DNA from: Siphonodentalium dalli
Lineage: Eukaryota > Mollusca > Scaphopoda > Gadilida > Siphonodentaliidae
Direction: 5' to 3'
DNA: 64,000 nt
Assembly: GCA_032622095.1 (NCBI GenBank)
Contig: CP136061.1
Coordinates: forward strand, 59,789,301-59,853,300
Each line of letters starts with the position of its first letter. Positions within the stretch are counted from its first letter, which is position 1. Of the stretch, positions 1 through 11,895 are shown piece after piece. The notes beneath the pieces are model-generated. The model did no database searches, was not told the origin of the DNA, and saw only the letters and a program-made list of their open reading frames with translations. A program made the position numbers and the translations under genes.

Positions 1-48
1 TGAACCTTCGGATTAGTGAACCTTCGGAATAGCGAACCTTCGGAATAG
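1..48. repeat. 16-bp tandem repeat, three units
   Basis: Three near-identical 16-bp units with the core GAACCTTCGGAATAG stand head to tail at the window edge. The array may continue outside the window. Confidence 0.85.
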
Positions 49-73
49 AGACATGTTCCCGTTGATATACGTG

Positions 74-943
74 CTAACCTGGTATATCCCCGGCGCCATG
101 AACCATATGGGACAAGATGCTTCTGGACTCGTTTTCTTCGCCATTTCCCACGTCGACATCCTCAGTTTTGGTGACGAGTCTGACCTCAGGCTGCCCATGG
201 CCGTTCACCGATTTCGCCTGCTCGATCTCCCGGAACGCATTTGGAATAACCACATTCTGTATAAGGTCATCCATATTACGTTCTTGCTCTTCAATGATCT
301 CCAATTCCACCTCATGGAGAGCACGGGGTATTATAAGGTCAGCACATAACCATTTAGCTTCATAAGCCAACTCCTTTTCGAATAAAGCTTTTTGTTTCTC
401 ATTTTCGTATTGCTTTACTGCATTGTGGATCACTATGTTTTGTACAAAATCCTTAGCAAACGCTAAGACTCTTCTCTCTTCTTCCTCTTCTTCAATTTCC
501 AACACAGCCATCTTCATTACGTTTCCCACTAGCAATTTAGCCTGCTGACTTCTCTCTTGTTCTCTCTCCTCTTCTATCTCAAATACGGCGGCCTGAATGG
601 CATCACTTGCTAACTCTTTAGCTTGTTGTATAATAGCCTCTTGTTTCGTTCTTATTTCTTATTCAACCTCGTCTATCGCTTCTGGAATGATTCCACTAAC
701 CAACATGCAAACAGCCGTCCCAATTTCTCTTTCCTTCTGATCCTCTCGTTCTCTAATAACGCTATAGACTCTTTCCAGCATACATTCGATCACATCCACG
801 ATTCCTTCTCTTTTATACTTCTTTATTGACCCCGGTAAGATAACTTCCTTAACATATCTTTTCCCCAGCATCTTATCGATCTCTTCCTTTAGGTCAGGAT
901 ACTTTCGTTCGTTCCTGAGAATCAAACAAAAAACGATGTTCAT
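74..943 (-). pseudogene. Glu-rich amphipathic helical-repeat protein, interrupted by one in-frame TAA
   Basis: One minus-strand frame from an ATG at 943 to a TAG at 74-76 would encode about 290 residues. A single TAA at 659-661 splits it. The 41 codons between this stop and the next candidate start stay open and keep the same composition, so both halves belong to one gene. The protein has about eight related segments of roughly 25-38 residues. Each has a pattern like AK-x-L-V-x-x-I-I-x-x-A-V-x-E-I-E followed by an acidic stretch, for example AKELASDAIQAAVFEIEEE and AKDFVQNIVIHNAVKQYE. These are predicted amphipathic helices, loosely like the RII-docking helices of A-kinase anchoring proteins, but that resemblance is only a pattern match. 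No signal peptide or membrane segment is seen. I do not recognise the gene. The TAA may be a null allele, a sequencing error or true decay. Upstream exons could lie right of 943. Confidence 0.55.
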
Positions 944-2817
944 TTTATATATAGATATGAAACATATCAGTCAGTTTCATCTTCGCGTGACGGCAAGTGA
1001 ACTGTATGTATCGCATAAACTTTCCCAGTTTCCTTACTGATATAGTTACATATTAACCAATACATAAATAATTATCGGCAATCGTCCAAATGGCAATTTC
1101 GTGATGAGTCGCTAGCCATATAAGGCCCTTTAATTAAAGGCACGTGAGGCCTTAGTTGTCGAAAATATTCATATTTGTTCCAATCACCGTAAACAGAAAA
1201 ACATTAAAACGCATACAGTTTCGTTCATATATACCATGACCATCGCGTAAACAGCATGTTATCATACATATTTACTATATTTTACCTAAGCAAGAGCCTG
1301 ATTGTGTTACAGAAGACAACACAATGCTGCTGGCTAATCACACACAAATGGCATAAACGCTCTTTATTCGTTCCATATCAGGAATTCACCCACAAAGAAC
1401 GCTCTTTATGTTTACCATCATAATATAAACAAACACAAGAAAAGTAACTTTTTATGCCTTTGTTTACATAACAATGGTCAAAAATATGACAATAACATAC
1501 TGTTTATGCGATATTTCTTATTTGTATACGGACAATGTCTGTCTACATTTTGTTGTTCTTTCTGTTTGTGGCGGTTTTTGACGGGTGGAAATATTTTCTC
1601 AGGATACCCACCGCCAAGGCCAACCGTACCTTTAAAGAGTATCATTCGGACAAGCGAAACATAATATTAAATGAGTTATATGTACATTTATATGTTCTCT
1701 CACACAAAACAAGACGTAAAGTCGAGAAAATTCGACCGCGGCAGCATTGCTATTACAAATTTCCTTGAACTTCTTTGAAAATCGATAATGATTTTTACTT
1801 ACCGCAAGAAATTCATCCTGTTCTTGTGTTTTAGAATAATTTCAGCAACAAAATATATTAAATAACACGATAATTTTACAAATATAACAAACGATAGCTC
1901 AATACACATGTGTTCTGAAGCGCTTCTCTGAACTAAGATAATCACCGTGACGTTTAACGTTACCAGGACGTTGTCGATAACAACTACGGAGGGGGCGACA
2001 ACAAAAAATCTCAATAACGTTAGAAATCCGCTGGGCTGTGGTTGCTGTCACTTCAAAAATGATGTGGCAATAATCGTTACTTATAGCACCAACGAAGTGT
2101 TGCTGCCACTTACGATTGTATCATGCAACACAGCCAACTTAATTCTCTTTTACGGCATCGTGTATCCAAATGGTGGCTGTGAACCTTGTATAACATTTTT
2201 CATGGCCATCAAATTGACAAGATACAAGAATTTATTATACGCTCAACAGTGAATTATAGAAAAAAACGCGTTTAGATAAACATCGATATCATGCACCCAG
2301 AAGGGGATATAGAATAATATACTTTCACACTAGCTCGCGCGTGCGACCGATTCACTTGCGTGTACCAATACTGTTTCCGGTTTGTACTGTTGAAGAAGGA
2401 CAAAGTGAAAGAACCCATTGTGATATTCTAATTTATATTATATTCACTGATATTACATTTATAATAAAAATCTATTTTATGTTGAAATTCGACATATTTA
2501 TGGGCGGGGGGATAAAGGAAAGAATACGGGAACTATAATTTTATATTCTGCGGATGGTGAAGTAGCATTGCGTGAACAGACAGCGATCAGCTGATGGCTT
2601 AAAAAATGATGTATCGATTGAAGACGATTGTGAGATCATTTAACATCGTAAATGGTGAATTTCTTTGGAAATGCGTATAATAAAAAGAATATTTAGTGTT
2701 TTTTGAGTGCATACCGAAACAAGATACAAGAATGTAATGAAATACACACCGAAGGTCATGTAGTTGCAAGAAATATACTAACGGGTATGTTTATTTTGTA
2801 TGTATTTATTTCAGGCT
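944..2817. other. AT-rich non-coding stretch
   Basis: No supported gene. The short open frames here lack codon or family support. The sequence is AT-rich with no clear tandem structure. Confidence 0.6.
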
Positions 2818-2821
2818 TTAA

Positions 2822-3414
2822 AGGGGTACTGTACGCCATTTTCATTAAATTTCCGGTGATAACAACGATCTAATATCGATAATATATAGAAACATAAATA
2901 ATTTGAGTCGAAGATGTATTCTGTAAACGCTCAGGTTAATAGGCTATCTTAAAATTTAATAATTTAAAAGTTAATAATTTGATATAAATTGAATTTATGA
3001 CTGGAGCCATAAAAGGGCGTCAATTAAATTACGAATTCTCGTGTACATGACGTAATCAAATAAAGTAATTGAGGGATACTGGATTTGTAAACCGATCGCA
3101 CACACGATCGTTTGAACATTATGATGATACGAGGAGAAAACTCAAGCCACTCACTGACTAGTGATGATACAATAACTTAAATGAGTATATGTGACTAGTA
3201 TGCATATAATATAATTTTTATTTGATTCATTTGGTTGAAAACTGTACAAAAATTACTCGACAACGACAATTTGTATTTTTGCATTCCGGTAAATTTGCCA
3301 CCCTTAACACTACTTCGTACTCAACAGACTTACAAATAATGGAAAAATTGTTACCTTATTCTCCGACTCGGAGACTATAGAAATCAACAACAACATGTTG
3401 GGTACAGTATCCCT
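2822..3414 (+). mobile_element. 593-bp TTAA MITE, copy 1
   Basis: The element begins AGGGGTACTGTAC and ends with the near-inverse GTACAGTATCCCT. It is flanked by TTAA on both sides (2818-2821 and 3415-3418). A second copy in opposite orientation is at 16138-16710 and matches it along its length, including the internal CGATCGTTT-type palindromes and the stretch around ATTTATGACTGGAGCCATAA. It has no coding capacity. A TTAA target with short inverted ends fits piggyBac-type mobilisation by a transposase supplied elsewhere. That class assignment is inference. Confidence 0.85.
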
Positions 3415-3418
3415 TTAA

Positions 3419-4867
3419 GTACCCATATATTACAATATGCTAATATGTAATTGTTGCATGAATTATAATTTTAAATCTACATATATACTTAATTTGCATT
3501 TTATCGAGGTTTTTTTTGTAATAATAAATATGTCATATTGGAACAATTAGTGTTGTAACAAATCGTGTCAGGGACCTGTGCCGACTGACAACTTACCGAC
3601 GACAACTATTTGCAACCCGAATACCCAGCTTGCTAAATATTCCGTACTTTATTTTTCCCTGTCAGTCTGATCCGCGTTAGAGGTAATTTACAATTCAGAG
3701 ATTCTTTGTAGCATGCATAAATTCAGATATTCAGATATGATCACATTCTACTGTTGTAAGTTTAAGCATATATAGGAGGTATTGATGGCCGGATATCGAC
3801 TTTCAAAAGAGGAAGTTTTAAAACTTAATTAATTTTTGTCAGCCTACGGAAATAATTCCAATGATCGCCTCTTATAAATTAAGAGTGCATGATTCAGTCA
3901 GCAAAATCGGCAGAAAATAAAGAGCGTTATCAATTAGGAGTTTTTATGATCGTTTTCGGAGTATTAGTTATGGATGATTTTGTGGATTTTCGCGATGGCT
4001 GTGCCATATATACGATCGATCGTGATTTCAAGCATTTTTCGTTGTCTTTTGCCTAATAAGCGGAACATTGACTTTAGGAAATTATTTGGTATCCGATAGT
4101 GCATCTTTAAACTTTCGCCCCATTTCATATTTATCTGTTCTAGTCTATACACGTATCAATGATTTTAAAGGCCTAATTCGTCTATAGTTGGTAAATATGT
4201 AAAAAATATATAAATATGTAAAAATAGCACCACCAATAAGAACACGGAGAAATCGATTTTTTTTTTGTAGGCTTACTGATAGGTATCCAATATCATGAAT
4301 TCATTTGACATTTTACACATTAGGAGACACCCCTGATTAAGTGGTCCTGTCAATTTGCTGTGATGTTTATTGGTCTCGCTGAATTGATGTATTGCTGGTA
4401 GGGTAAACTGAGGCTGTTAAGAAAAAGTACCGTTATCGTTTTCTAAATTGGAATTTTTGCGGTCTTTGGTCGCTCTAATCCGAACGATTTAAGAAAAAGC
4501 CGGTATGATATTTATGAAGAACATATCTATTTTAATTTTTTTAATAATGGCTGGTTTTGGTTTTAGCTTATGGAGTGCTGTTGTGACAGTGCATCCTAAC
4601 GTATGTATGTACGGTTGTGTTTGTGTCTGCGTAATGTATTAGATTATATATGCGGACTGGTGTGGTCGAGAGGGTGTGTGAAACTGTTGTCTGTTGATGT
4701 GATATGTAAGCTCGTGTTCATGTACATACAATTAGAATGATATTCTTTTCCTCGGTAGTTTGTTCTCTTGTCTGTCTTTTCATTACTTCTTGATTGCTAA
4801 CTGTATTTATGTTACATTCATGTACCCTATGTCTTTTGTTAAATCTTCAATACTGGAGGCAATAAAG
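3419..4867. other. AT-rich non-coding stretch
   Basis: No gene or clear repeat could be supported. Only short, stop-rich frames are present. Confidence 0.55.
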
Positions 4868-4895
4868 ATATATATATATATATATATATATATAG

Positions 4896-4928
<33 letters not shown>
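4868..4928. repeat. TA microsatellite
   Basis: About 60 bp of alternating TA with a single GC interruption near the middle. Such a tract can form a cruciform and is prone to length error. Confidence 0.95.
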
Positions 4929-4932
<4 letters not shown>

Positions 4933-5332
4933 TATCAAGCATGACCACGGTCGGTTTCCAATAACTAAACAAATCCATTATAACAACTCACGGTCAGTTT
5001 GCAATGACTAAATTTTAACACATCCATTATAACTATTTTTGTGCGAATCAGAATTGGTTATAACTACTCACACCCTTATAACTATTTCTGTGCGAATCAG
5101 AATGGTTTTTCACAATTAATTTGGTTCTGAACACAACATTTCGTTCTTCGGAAATTGAAGAACCCACTTGCTATATGAATCGGTTCTTCGCACTGAACAG
5201 CCCACGAAGAACCCAATAATTCTTACAGTGTATCAACATGTGTTTACCGTGTTTCCCGCCGCCATACCACTAACACACCAACTCAGTTGAACTCGCGCCA
5301 CACGAACTTGTAACTGAACATGGGTATATGTG

Positions 5333-5708
5333 TGTTCTATTTCAATCAATTTCATGCTTGAAGAAATATGAAACTCTGAGGTTCAGAGTCTTACAGCTAC
5401 ATAATATAATTATACATGTGTATATGTATGGGCATGCGAGTCGCTTTTTTTATGTTTGTGTATGTGGGGGGGGGGGGGGTACACGTATGTTCTATTTCAA
5501 TCAACTATATGCATGTATGTGTGTGTGTGGGGGGGGGGGGGGGTACATACATGTATGTTATATTTCAATCAATTTCATGCTTGAAGAAATATTAAACTCT
5601 GAGGTTTAGAGTCTTACAGCTACATAATATAATTATACATGTGTATATGTACGGGCATGCGAGTCGCGTTTTGTATGTGTGTGAGTGGGGGGGGGGGGGG
5701 GGGGGGGG
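5333..5708. repeat. Three-unit tandem repeat, each unit ending in a poly-G run
   Basis: Unit 1 (5333-5479) and unit 3 (5555-5708) share about 140 bp that starts at TTCAATCAATTTCATGCTTG and ends in a GT-rich stretch plus a G run. The middle unit (5487-5543) is shortened. G-run lengths in this assembly are 14 (5466-5479), 15 (5529-5543) and 22 (5687-5708). Open frames crossing these runs encode poly-glycine and are not credible genes. Confidence 0.85.
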
Positions 5709-5803
5709 TCAACGTCGCTACGGCTCAGTCTGAGATTCTGCATCCATTCCTACATTATATTCTCTTTGGAGATTATCTTCCCAGAACATTCTTCGCTGTC
5801 ACT

Positions 5804-6928
5804 TTATATAAACGTATATATGAGAATATATTCGCTACACCCGACAACGAGTCGATGGAGTTCATTGTTGTATGTCACAGACAGGGGGTCAATTATTCCA
5901 TCTTGCTCTGTAAGTAAGGTCCTAATATGATACGGAGGCAGGATGATCATCTCAAAGACAGAATTGGTCACGTTGTCCAACACGAAAGCACGATCTCCAG
6001 ACACGCACAATTCTTCTGGGCGCCACGGGTGGGAGGGAATCGTGACAAGAGCATCCAGCGCGTTGCTTGGTAACCCACGAGGAAGTTCGCCTTTAGACCA
6101 CATCACAACATGTATTGTTCGTTGCAGATCGCCTGAAAGTACGCTGATGCAATTTCGACTTGCATCAGAAACGACAACTAAATCACTCGATGTAGACACA
6201 GCTAAACCACCAACACTGTCGATGCACACATGTGACTCGTAGAGAACTGATCCGTCCGTGCTCATTAGTTTTAAGCGGGGGTCGTTCCGAAAGCCAGCTA
6301 GAAGATTATCGGCAAAGTCCGTAAGATTAAGACAAGCCCCGGATGTCGAGAAAGTCCGTATCTGGTTCAGACTATTCACATCATAGACAAGAACTTGAAA
6401 CAAGTGTGGTAAGCAAACGTAGAGAACTGATTTGGCAACACATATGTCCCAAACCGACGTTTTCTTATGATGAACTGTGCCTTCTGATATCGTCCACCAT
6501 TTGTCGCTTTTTCTCTGTAGCAAGTTGCCATCGCTGCTGAGTACTATGATGTCCGATGACATATTAGAATCAACGAACTGTACTTTACCATCATACCCAG
6601 GTTCGTGGTCGAATCGCCGAACAAACTTCAAGATACTCGCAAAATCATCAACCGCATTTACATCAATGGTTGGGTGGTTATATTTGAACGGCACAATGTT
6701 TTTTGCTGGATCGAGGAGCGTCGATTTGAACTCTGTGAACAGTCGGCTCTTTGTTGTGTTTGTAATAGTAAGATTCTCAACATTTTCACCCAACTTTACA
6801 GTCTTAGTTTTCAATGACGCGATACTCGCAGACACGTTTACTTTCCTAGATTCGAGTTTCTCCCTGAGCTGTTTAAGTCTGGACAACAATGATATCACTG
6901 ACTTTTCCACTGAAGTCTGGTTATGTCC
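5804..6928 (-). CDS. TRIM-like C-terminal exon: coiled coil plus beta-propeller-like repeats
   Basis: The frame is open from a good acceptor (TTCTTGTAG at 6929-6937) to a TAA at 5804-5806, giving about 374 residues in phase 0. No methionine is needed at the start, so I read it as a terminal exon. Residues about 1-60 form a heptad-rich helix with LLSRLKQLREKLESRK. After a linker, repeated beta-rich segments end in D/N-rich turns, for example GLAVSTSSDLVVVSDASRN and PEELCVSGDRAFVLDNVTN. This is typical of the NHL/six-bladed propeller region that follows the coiled coil in molluscan TRIM2/TRIM71-like proteins. RING and B-box zinc motifs are absent from the exon and were not found upstream, so the protein may be a B-box-less relative, or those exons may lie elsewhere. 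Many such proteins act in innate immunity or as ubiquitin ligases, but without a RING no ligase activity can be claimed. The exon at 7997-8109 ends in phase 0 and could splice to it. Confidence 0.65.
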   Translation of the reverse strand, partial: GHNQTSVEKSVISLLSRLKQLREKLESRKVNVSASIASLKTKTVKLGENVENLTITNTTKSRLFTEFKSTLLDPAKNIVPFKYNHPTIDVNAVDDFASILKFVRRFDHEPGYDGKVQFVDSNMSSDIIVLSSDGNLLQRKSDKWWTISEGTVHHKKTSVWDICVAKSVLYVCLPHLFQVLVYDVNSLNQIRTFSTSGACLNLTDFADNLLAGFRNDPRLKLMSTDGSVLYESHVCIDSVGGLAVSTSSDLVVVSDASRNCISVLSGDLQRTIHVVMWSKGELPRGLPSNALDALVTIPSHPWRPEELCVSGDRAFVLDNVTNSVFEMIILPPYHIRTLLTEQDGIIDPLSVTYNNELHRLVVGCSEYILIYTFI

Positions 6929-7676
6929 CTACAAGAACAAGTACACAAGTATACAAACTCACACTACTTGTCAGCGCGTGTGTCTGTTATTCCCGTCTGC
7001 AGATGTTTGGATAATTTGCTCGGCCGCCTATTTCTGTGTCACTCACAACTCACCCACCACCCCGCAATCATGAAAATTAATGAATCCAAGTAACGTGATA
7101 TATTTCCCCAAGACCTCACTCACAAATTGCCTTCCCGATGAACCACACAAAATAATTTAGTTATTGTTATGAACAATGGTCCAGGTTGGTACCCATAAAA
7201 TTAAACATATCTGTAACACACCCTTGATACCATTTCCACATGCGACGATATAGTCTGTGCGCTCACATGGAGATGAATGCTCACATACGCTGTGATTAAA
7301 CAATCATAATGATACATATACCACCAGGGATGACAGGAAGACACCCTGGTAGGGCTATATGTTATCACCGAGCTATATACAACATACCTGTATTTATTGT
7401 TCATAATATGTTTGCTATGTGTATATTGTGAATAAAGTTATCCTATCCTATCCTAGCAATCATTTGAACGTCTCATTGTGAATGTATTTTTAACGGTCTG
7501 TCTGCGTGTATGTCAGTTTGGTGTTTCTCCATTCACATTGTGTATATTTATAGTGGCCATTATCAATTTCATTGTGTTATGTATCAATTATACAATAAAA
7601 TATATTCCGTTCTCAAGGATTGTTTACCGAAGGCTAAATTCACACATTGGCACACATACATGTGTATCATCATAGT
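6929..7676. other. Non-coding stretch with possible intron and retroposon tail
   Basis: No gene is supported. If exon 7997-8109 joins 5804-6928, this is intron. A retroposon-like 3' tail sits at 7418-7456. Confidence 0.45.
7418..7456 (+). repeat. Retroposon-like 3' tail with TATCC repeats
   Basis: GTGAATAAAGTTA is followed by three TATCC units and then stops. Short pentamer tails after an AATAAA-like signal are typical of SINE and non-LTR insertion ends. No 5' boundary or body could be defined. Confidence 0.4.
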
Positions 7677-7757
7677 TTACCCAGAACATAATATCAATGG
7701 CATTGATAGTTGTCAATCATACCAAATATTGATCATACAGTATGCCACGCTTTGAAT

Positions 7758-7853
7758 GGGAACACTGATACGTCATGTCCATGGGTCTAGATTCTTAATC
7801 CCCGAATTGTGTGGAGTAAGAATCTAGACTCACGAACATGATGTGAAGTGTTC
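7758..7853. repeat. Decayed foldback, copy 1
   Basis: Arms from GGGAACACTGA to the inverse near AGTGTTC are centred on the CCCCGAATTGTGTGG loop, with the perfect core TCTAGATTCTTA / TAAGAATCTAGA. The better preserved version is at 15322-15420. Confidence 0.7.
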
Positions 7854-7996
7854 ACCTTTCTATATTTAGTATATGGTCTTGATAACCCGTCGTTCGCGAA
7901 CATAGAAAAACACTGATTCGAATACACCCCAATATATCAGAGACATGCTCAGGCATTACAAAAAACACATATAATCCTGCCACAATCATGACATAC

Positions 7997-8109
7997 CTGA
8001 TCTACATATGAATTGTGTTTCTCTATGGCATCGTCACGATCATTTTGTTCTCGACCCGCGCTGTCGACTTTGCATGTATCCGATACATTTGTGGGTTGAC
8101 TGCTTTCTG
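7997..8109 (-). CDS. 113-nt conserved exon W1
   Basis: Candidate internal exon between a TTTTTTAG acceptor and a CAG/GTATGT donor. Only one frame is open. It gives a hydrophilic 37-codon piece with CKVDSAGREQNDRDDAIEK and ends in phase 0; its first two bases complete a codon from an upstream exon. The duplicate at 15560-15672 has the same length, keeps both splice sites and stays open in the same frame despite many substitutions, which supports real coding. It could join the TRIM-like exon at 6928, also phase 0. The function is unknown. Confidence 0.5.
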
Positions 8110-8484
8110 CTAAAAAATAATATCAACTGACAGTATGGCAAAAGCGTTGCTGTTATAAGCCAATATGGTTAGTGGATTCCTGTAAACTTTAGGATTTCAA
8201 AACATACACATGGGAACATAATGGCAACGTAGCCATTTAATATATATCCTAGGATGTAGGTACTTCGTTGGTTTTGAGTCCAATTAAGGTTCCACACATA
8301 TTCAACAGTGATATACATTAGGAGTTCATGGTTGCTGGGCGACAATGCGTCTGCGGAAATATTTTAATTAGTTTTACAGCGCCTGCATGTCCGTATGTTG
8401 TAACACACCCGAAAACACAGTCTAAAAACTAAAACTAAGAGTCTCGTAAAATGAAAAACAGTGGTATCTTCATTGATGAATTTC

Positions 8485-11400
8485 TTTAGATGTTTCGAAC
8501 CACAGACCACTGACGATTTCTTTAGAGATACCGATAAATCAAGATAGATTGAAAAGTAATAGGAATACATCTTCGCGTTTCAATTGGAAAAAACTCAAGT
8601 CTGACTTATGTATTCTTTCAAATTATCAGACAACATTAGCAAATCGTATACCAACACACAAATTTCGCACAGAAAACGACGTTTCTGAATCATATCAATG
8701 TATAGTCTCGGCTATCAATAATGCATCAGAAAATGCTTTGCCCCGAAAGAAATTTCATAAACATTTGAAACCATTTTGGACGCCAAATCTGAGCCAACTT
8801 CACAGTGAAATGCAGGCGTACATAGTCATATGGATAAACAATCGTAGACCGCGGCAAGTAAATAACATTAGTTATGTGAACTATAAACACGCAAAGGCAC
8901 AGTTTCGTCGCGAGTACAGAAAAGGGTAAGAACAATTCATTAAGCAGCGTGACGACGAAATTGACAGAAGCGCACAATTAGATCAAGACACTTTCTTCAA
9001 ATTATACAATTCAAAACGTTCTGCAAGAAATCAAACATCTTCTACTATAATCAAAGAAAATGGCCAAACCTTTCGGTCAACTCCAGAAATTGCCAATGCT
9101 TGGTCTTGATATTTTGAGAATCTATATTCACCACTGACAAGCGAACATTTTGACACGGATCACTTTGAAAGCGTCACAAAATTTGTAAAAGAAAAGCTAT
9201 GCTCTGCACATAATGATCGTACTAGAACCGATGATTTTTTATTATTTCCAGTTAGTCGAAATGAGTTATTGCCAGTGGTGAATACTCTCAGTCGCAATAA
9301 ATCGCCCGGTTATGATAATATTTACAACGAGAATATTATATATGGCGGTGAGTGTCTGGTTGATAGCCTATGTCAATTATTCTCAGCAATATTGCGACAT
9401 GGTTATATACCTGGGGCTGCCAAACGAGGTGTCATCATAATCACATTACATAAAGGAGGGACGAAACCTAAACACTCGTTCCACAGCTACAGGGCCATAA
9501 CTCTAATGCCTACATTATACAAACTGCTGGAAAAGGTCTGGCAGAATCGAATCGAGCTACATGCACCTCCAACACGGTTTTCAAAAACATATCAATTCAA
9601 CCATGACTTCTTATCTAACACAGGAATGCATCAATTTTAATGCTGAAAGAAACCAAAAATTGTACTGTTGCTTTTTAGATGTATGAGAGGGTCCTAACTG
9701 GAATTGCTTTCAAATGTGTGCACCAATTGCTCTCCGGTGTCTATTGTACTGTGAGATACAACGATGTTACATCCAGATTAATAAAAATTGACCAAGGAAC
9801 AAGGATCTCCGAAATTTTACATGGTCAACTTTGACGAACTGATCACATTACTATCAAAGTCAATGTATGGCTTCATATGGAATCAATTAATTGCACATGC
9901 CCAACTCACGCAGATGACATGCTACTTTTACCACTAACTGAACGTGGTTTGAATTCACTTATCAATATGTGTTTGAATTATAGCTATACATAGCGTTACA
10001 AGTGTAACTCTTCTAAATCTGTAATATTGGTACTTAATGAGACAAAGACGCAATCCGATAAGTGTAAACGCCAATGGATCATGGGGTCTGAACACCTTAA
10101 AGAAGTGGACAGTACAGTCCACCTGAGAATCCCAATTGCGAAGTATAAACAAACAAATAATTTTATCGCACATGTATGTGACAAACTGAGAAGCAAATTC
10201 CTTATGCTGTCGAATTCTGGCTTATATGCTGGAGGTCTAACTCCTCTGAGTTCCTCAATAATATATAAATCTGTCATTTTGCCAAGAGCGTTGTTCGGCA
10301 CGGAGCTATTGTGGAATATATCCCAAAATGAAATTCTTAAAATAGAAAGAACTCATAGATTTTGCATAAAAACGATACAGGGATTCGAACCCATGCAGGA
10401 CCCGTACCGATATCGCACTTGGATTACTTGGAATTCATTCAATAGAATTCTACATAAATAAAAAGAAAATGTCACTATTATCCTCCTTGTGCAATGTTGA
10501 ATGCAACAATAAGAAAACTGTTAAACAAGTTTTCTTTCACAGAATGTATGAATACACGCTTTTGTCTACCACTGAGTCACGTTTGTCTTGTTCTAAAAAC
10601 TACTTTTGTGACATTATCTTATACTTGAGCAATATGACTTATCGAATTACCCTTACCAATTTGCCAGAGTATTTTTTTCCGGACAAAAACTCGTGGAAAC
10701 ATATTTTTAACATAGGAATGGAAACATCACACGCGGATGCATGGAAATCAAGAACAAATTCTGACCCAAGTTGTTCTCTCTTCAATAGAATACACACATA
10801 ATTATGTATGTCCTATATGTTTGGCGCCTATGTAAATTATATCCAGTAGACAAGACCATGTATCTCACAATTGGCAAATTGATAAGCCAAATAGGAATCA
10901 ACAGAGAAATTTCATGTACGAACTGTGGTTCTACCACGACCGACATTTTGTCTCATATATTCATTGATGTTTTCGTTTAGAAATGAGATGGAATATTTTA
11001 TTATGGATGCACTTGGGATTAATGCCTACATCAAATACGAATCGCTCTCATGAGAAGCCAAATTAAGTGTGCTCATTGGCAACTTATCAGAAATTGAGAG
11101 CGATATAATGATTGAAGATGACGACATTTCAATTATGATTTTCAAAAATGTTGTCAAAATGTGGCAAGCTTATTACCTATATGCTGGTATGGCTGGTGTT
11201 ACTTAATATAGTGCACGTTTGACCTTTTTATTCATACATATATCGACCACTATAATATTGTCATCGAAATGAATATGTCACATATAATTATATATATACC
11301 TCACTATACTTCACTTTAACTATATACTTGACACCTTATCGTCGCATCCATGATATATGATATCCATGTTATAATATGTCTCCAATTCTCACACGAATTA

Positions 11401-11807
11401 TATTATATTGAAAACGCACTTGCTTTATAAAACCATTCAATTATACAAATAAATCGTGTAAGTTGCGTGTGCACGTGTGACTGTGCGTGTAGGTGCGTGC
11501 GTCCCATTCGGTTAATGTATGCCGTTGTGGCTGCGCCCCTATGTGTGTGTACCTATACGGCATCGAAATGGCGTTTGGAGGCATTACTACCGCGTGTAGT
11601 CACGCCGAACAGTAAATGACGGTTGACGGTACATGTATGTAGGCGCGCAGACCCAACTCCATGCAGAATGATATATATATATATATATTTGTATATACTT
11701 TTGACTGTTCATATGCTTATGTATAAGCGTTTTGTATCATATTTTTGATATGCCATTTGTTCATATATAATCTACAGTAATGGAGGATAATTAAATATAT
11801 ATATTAT
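8485..11807 (+). mobile_element. 5'-truncated non-LTR retrotransposon inserted in duplication copy 1
   Basis: About 3.3 kb is present in copy 1 of the segmental duplication and absent from copy 2, which passes from matching sequence at 16072 to 16110 without it. About 40 bp of target seems to have been lost in copy 1. The body encodes a decayed reverse transcriptase (8549-11206), followed by an AT-rich 3' region. No apurinic-type endonuclease is seen, so the element is 5'-truncated. The exact 3' end is uncertain because the last 600 bp are AT-rich and lack a clear tail. Confidence 0.8.
8549..11206 (+). pseudogene. Reverse transcriptase of non-LTR element, decayed
   Basis: The frame from 8549 to about 9600 is the region between endonuclease and reverse transcriptase plus the fingers. 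It contains NKSPGYDNIYNENIIYGG, and then SYRAITLMPTLYKLLEKV, which matches the conserved block where non-LTR reverse transcriptases read YRPITL. In-frame stops are at 8927-8929 (TAA) and 9107-9109 (TGA). A frameshift near 9600 moves the frame to one carrying CCFLDV, the first catalytic-aspartate block, which then breaks. The active-site box survives as HADDMLLL at about 9907-9930, with alanine in place of the usual tyrosine/phenylalanine. The connection and C-terminal regions run through 10027-10461 and 10469-10801 and end near 11206. It cannot make an active enzyme. The family is Jockey/CR1/I-like by style only. Confidence 0.85.
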
Positions 11808-11895
11808 TATTATAGACATTAAAGCATTGTTTGAATATAGGCAACTTAACACTAAATGTATTGTGGTAGATAGTTGAAGCGGAGTTCGTTACATC

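Larger units (their letters stand above)
7677..8484. repeat. Segmental duplication copy 1, left part
   Basis: This stretch aligns base for base by eye with 15233-16072, from AACATAATATCAAT to GTCTCGTAAAATGAAAAACA, with scattered substitutions and small indels. It includes the foldback at 7758-7853 and the exon at 7997-8109. The match breaks at about 8484, where copy 1 carries a retrotransposon insertion, and resumes at about 11808. Confidence 0.85.

Noticed and set aside
1535-1768. Plus-strand 77-codon frame with a hydrophobic start
   Set aside because: Looks like a signal peptide by chance. The rest has no domain, and the AT-rich context gives many such frames.
1947-2252. Plus-strand 101-codon frame
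   Set aside because: No family signal, splice support or repeat of the pattern elsewhere.
5328-5930. Poly-glycine encoding frames
   Set aside because: Produced by translating G runs in a tandem repeat.
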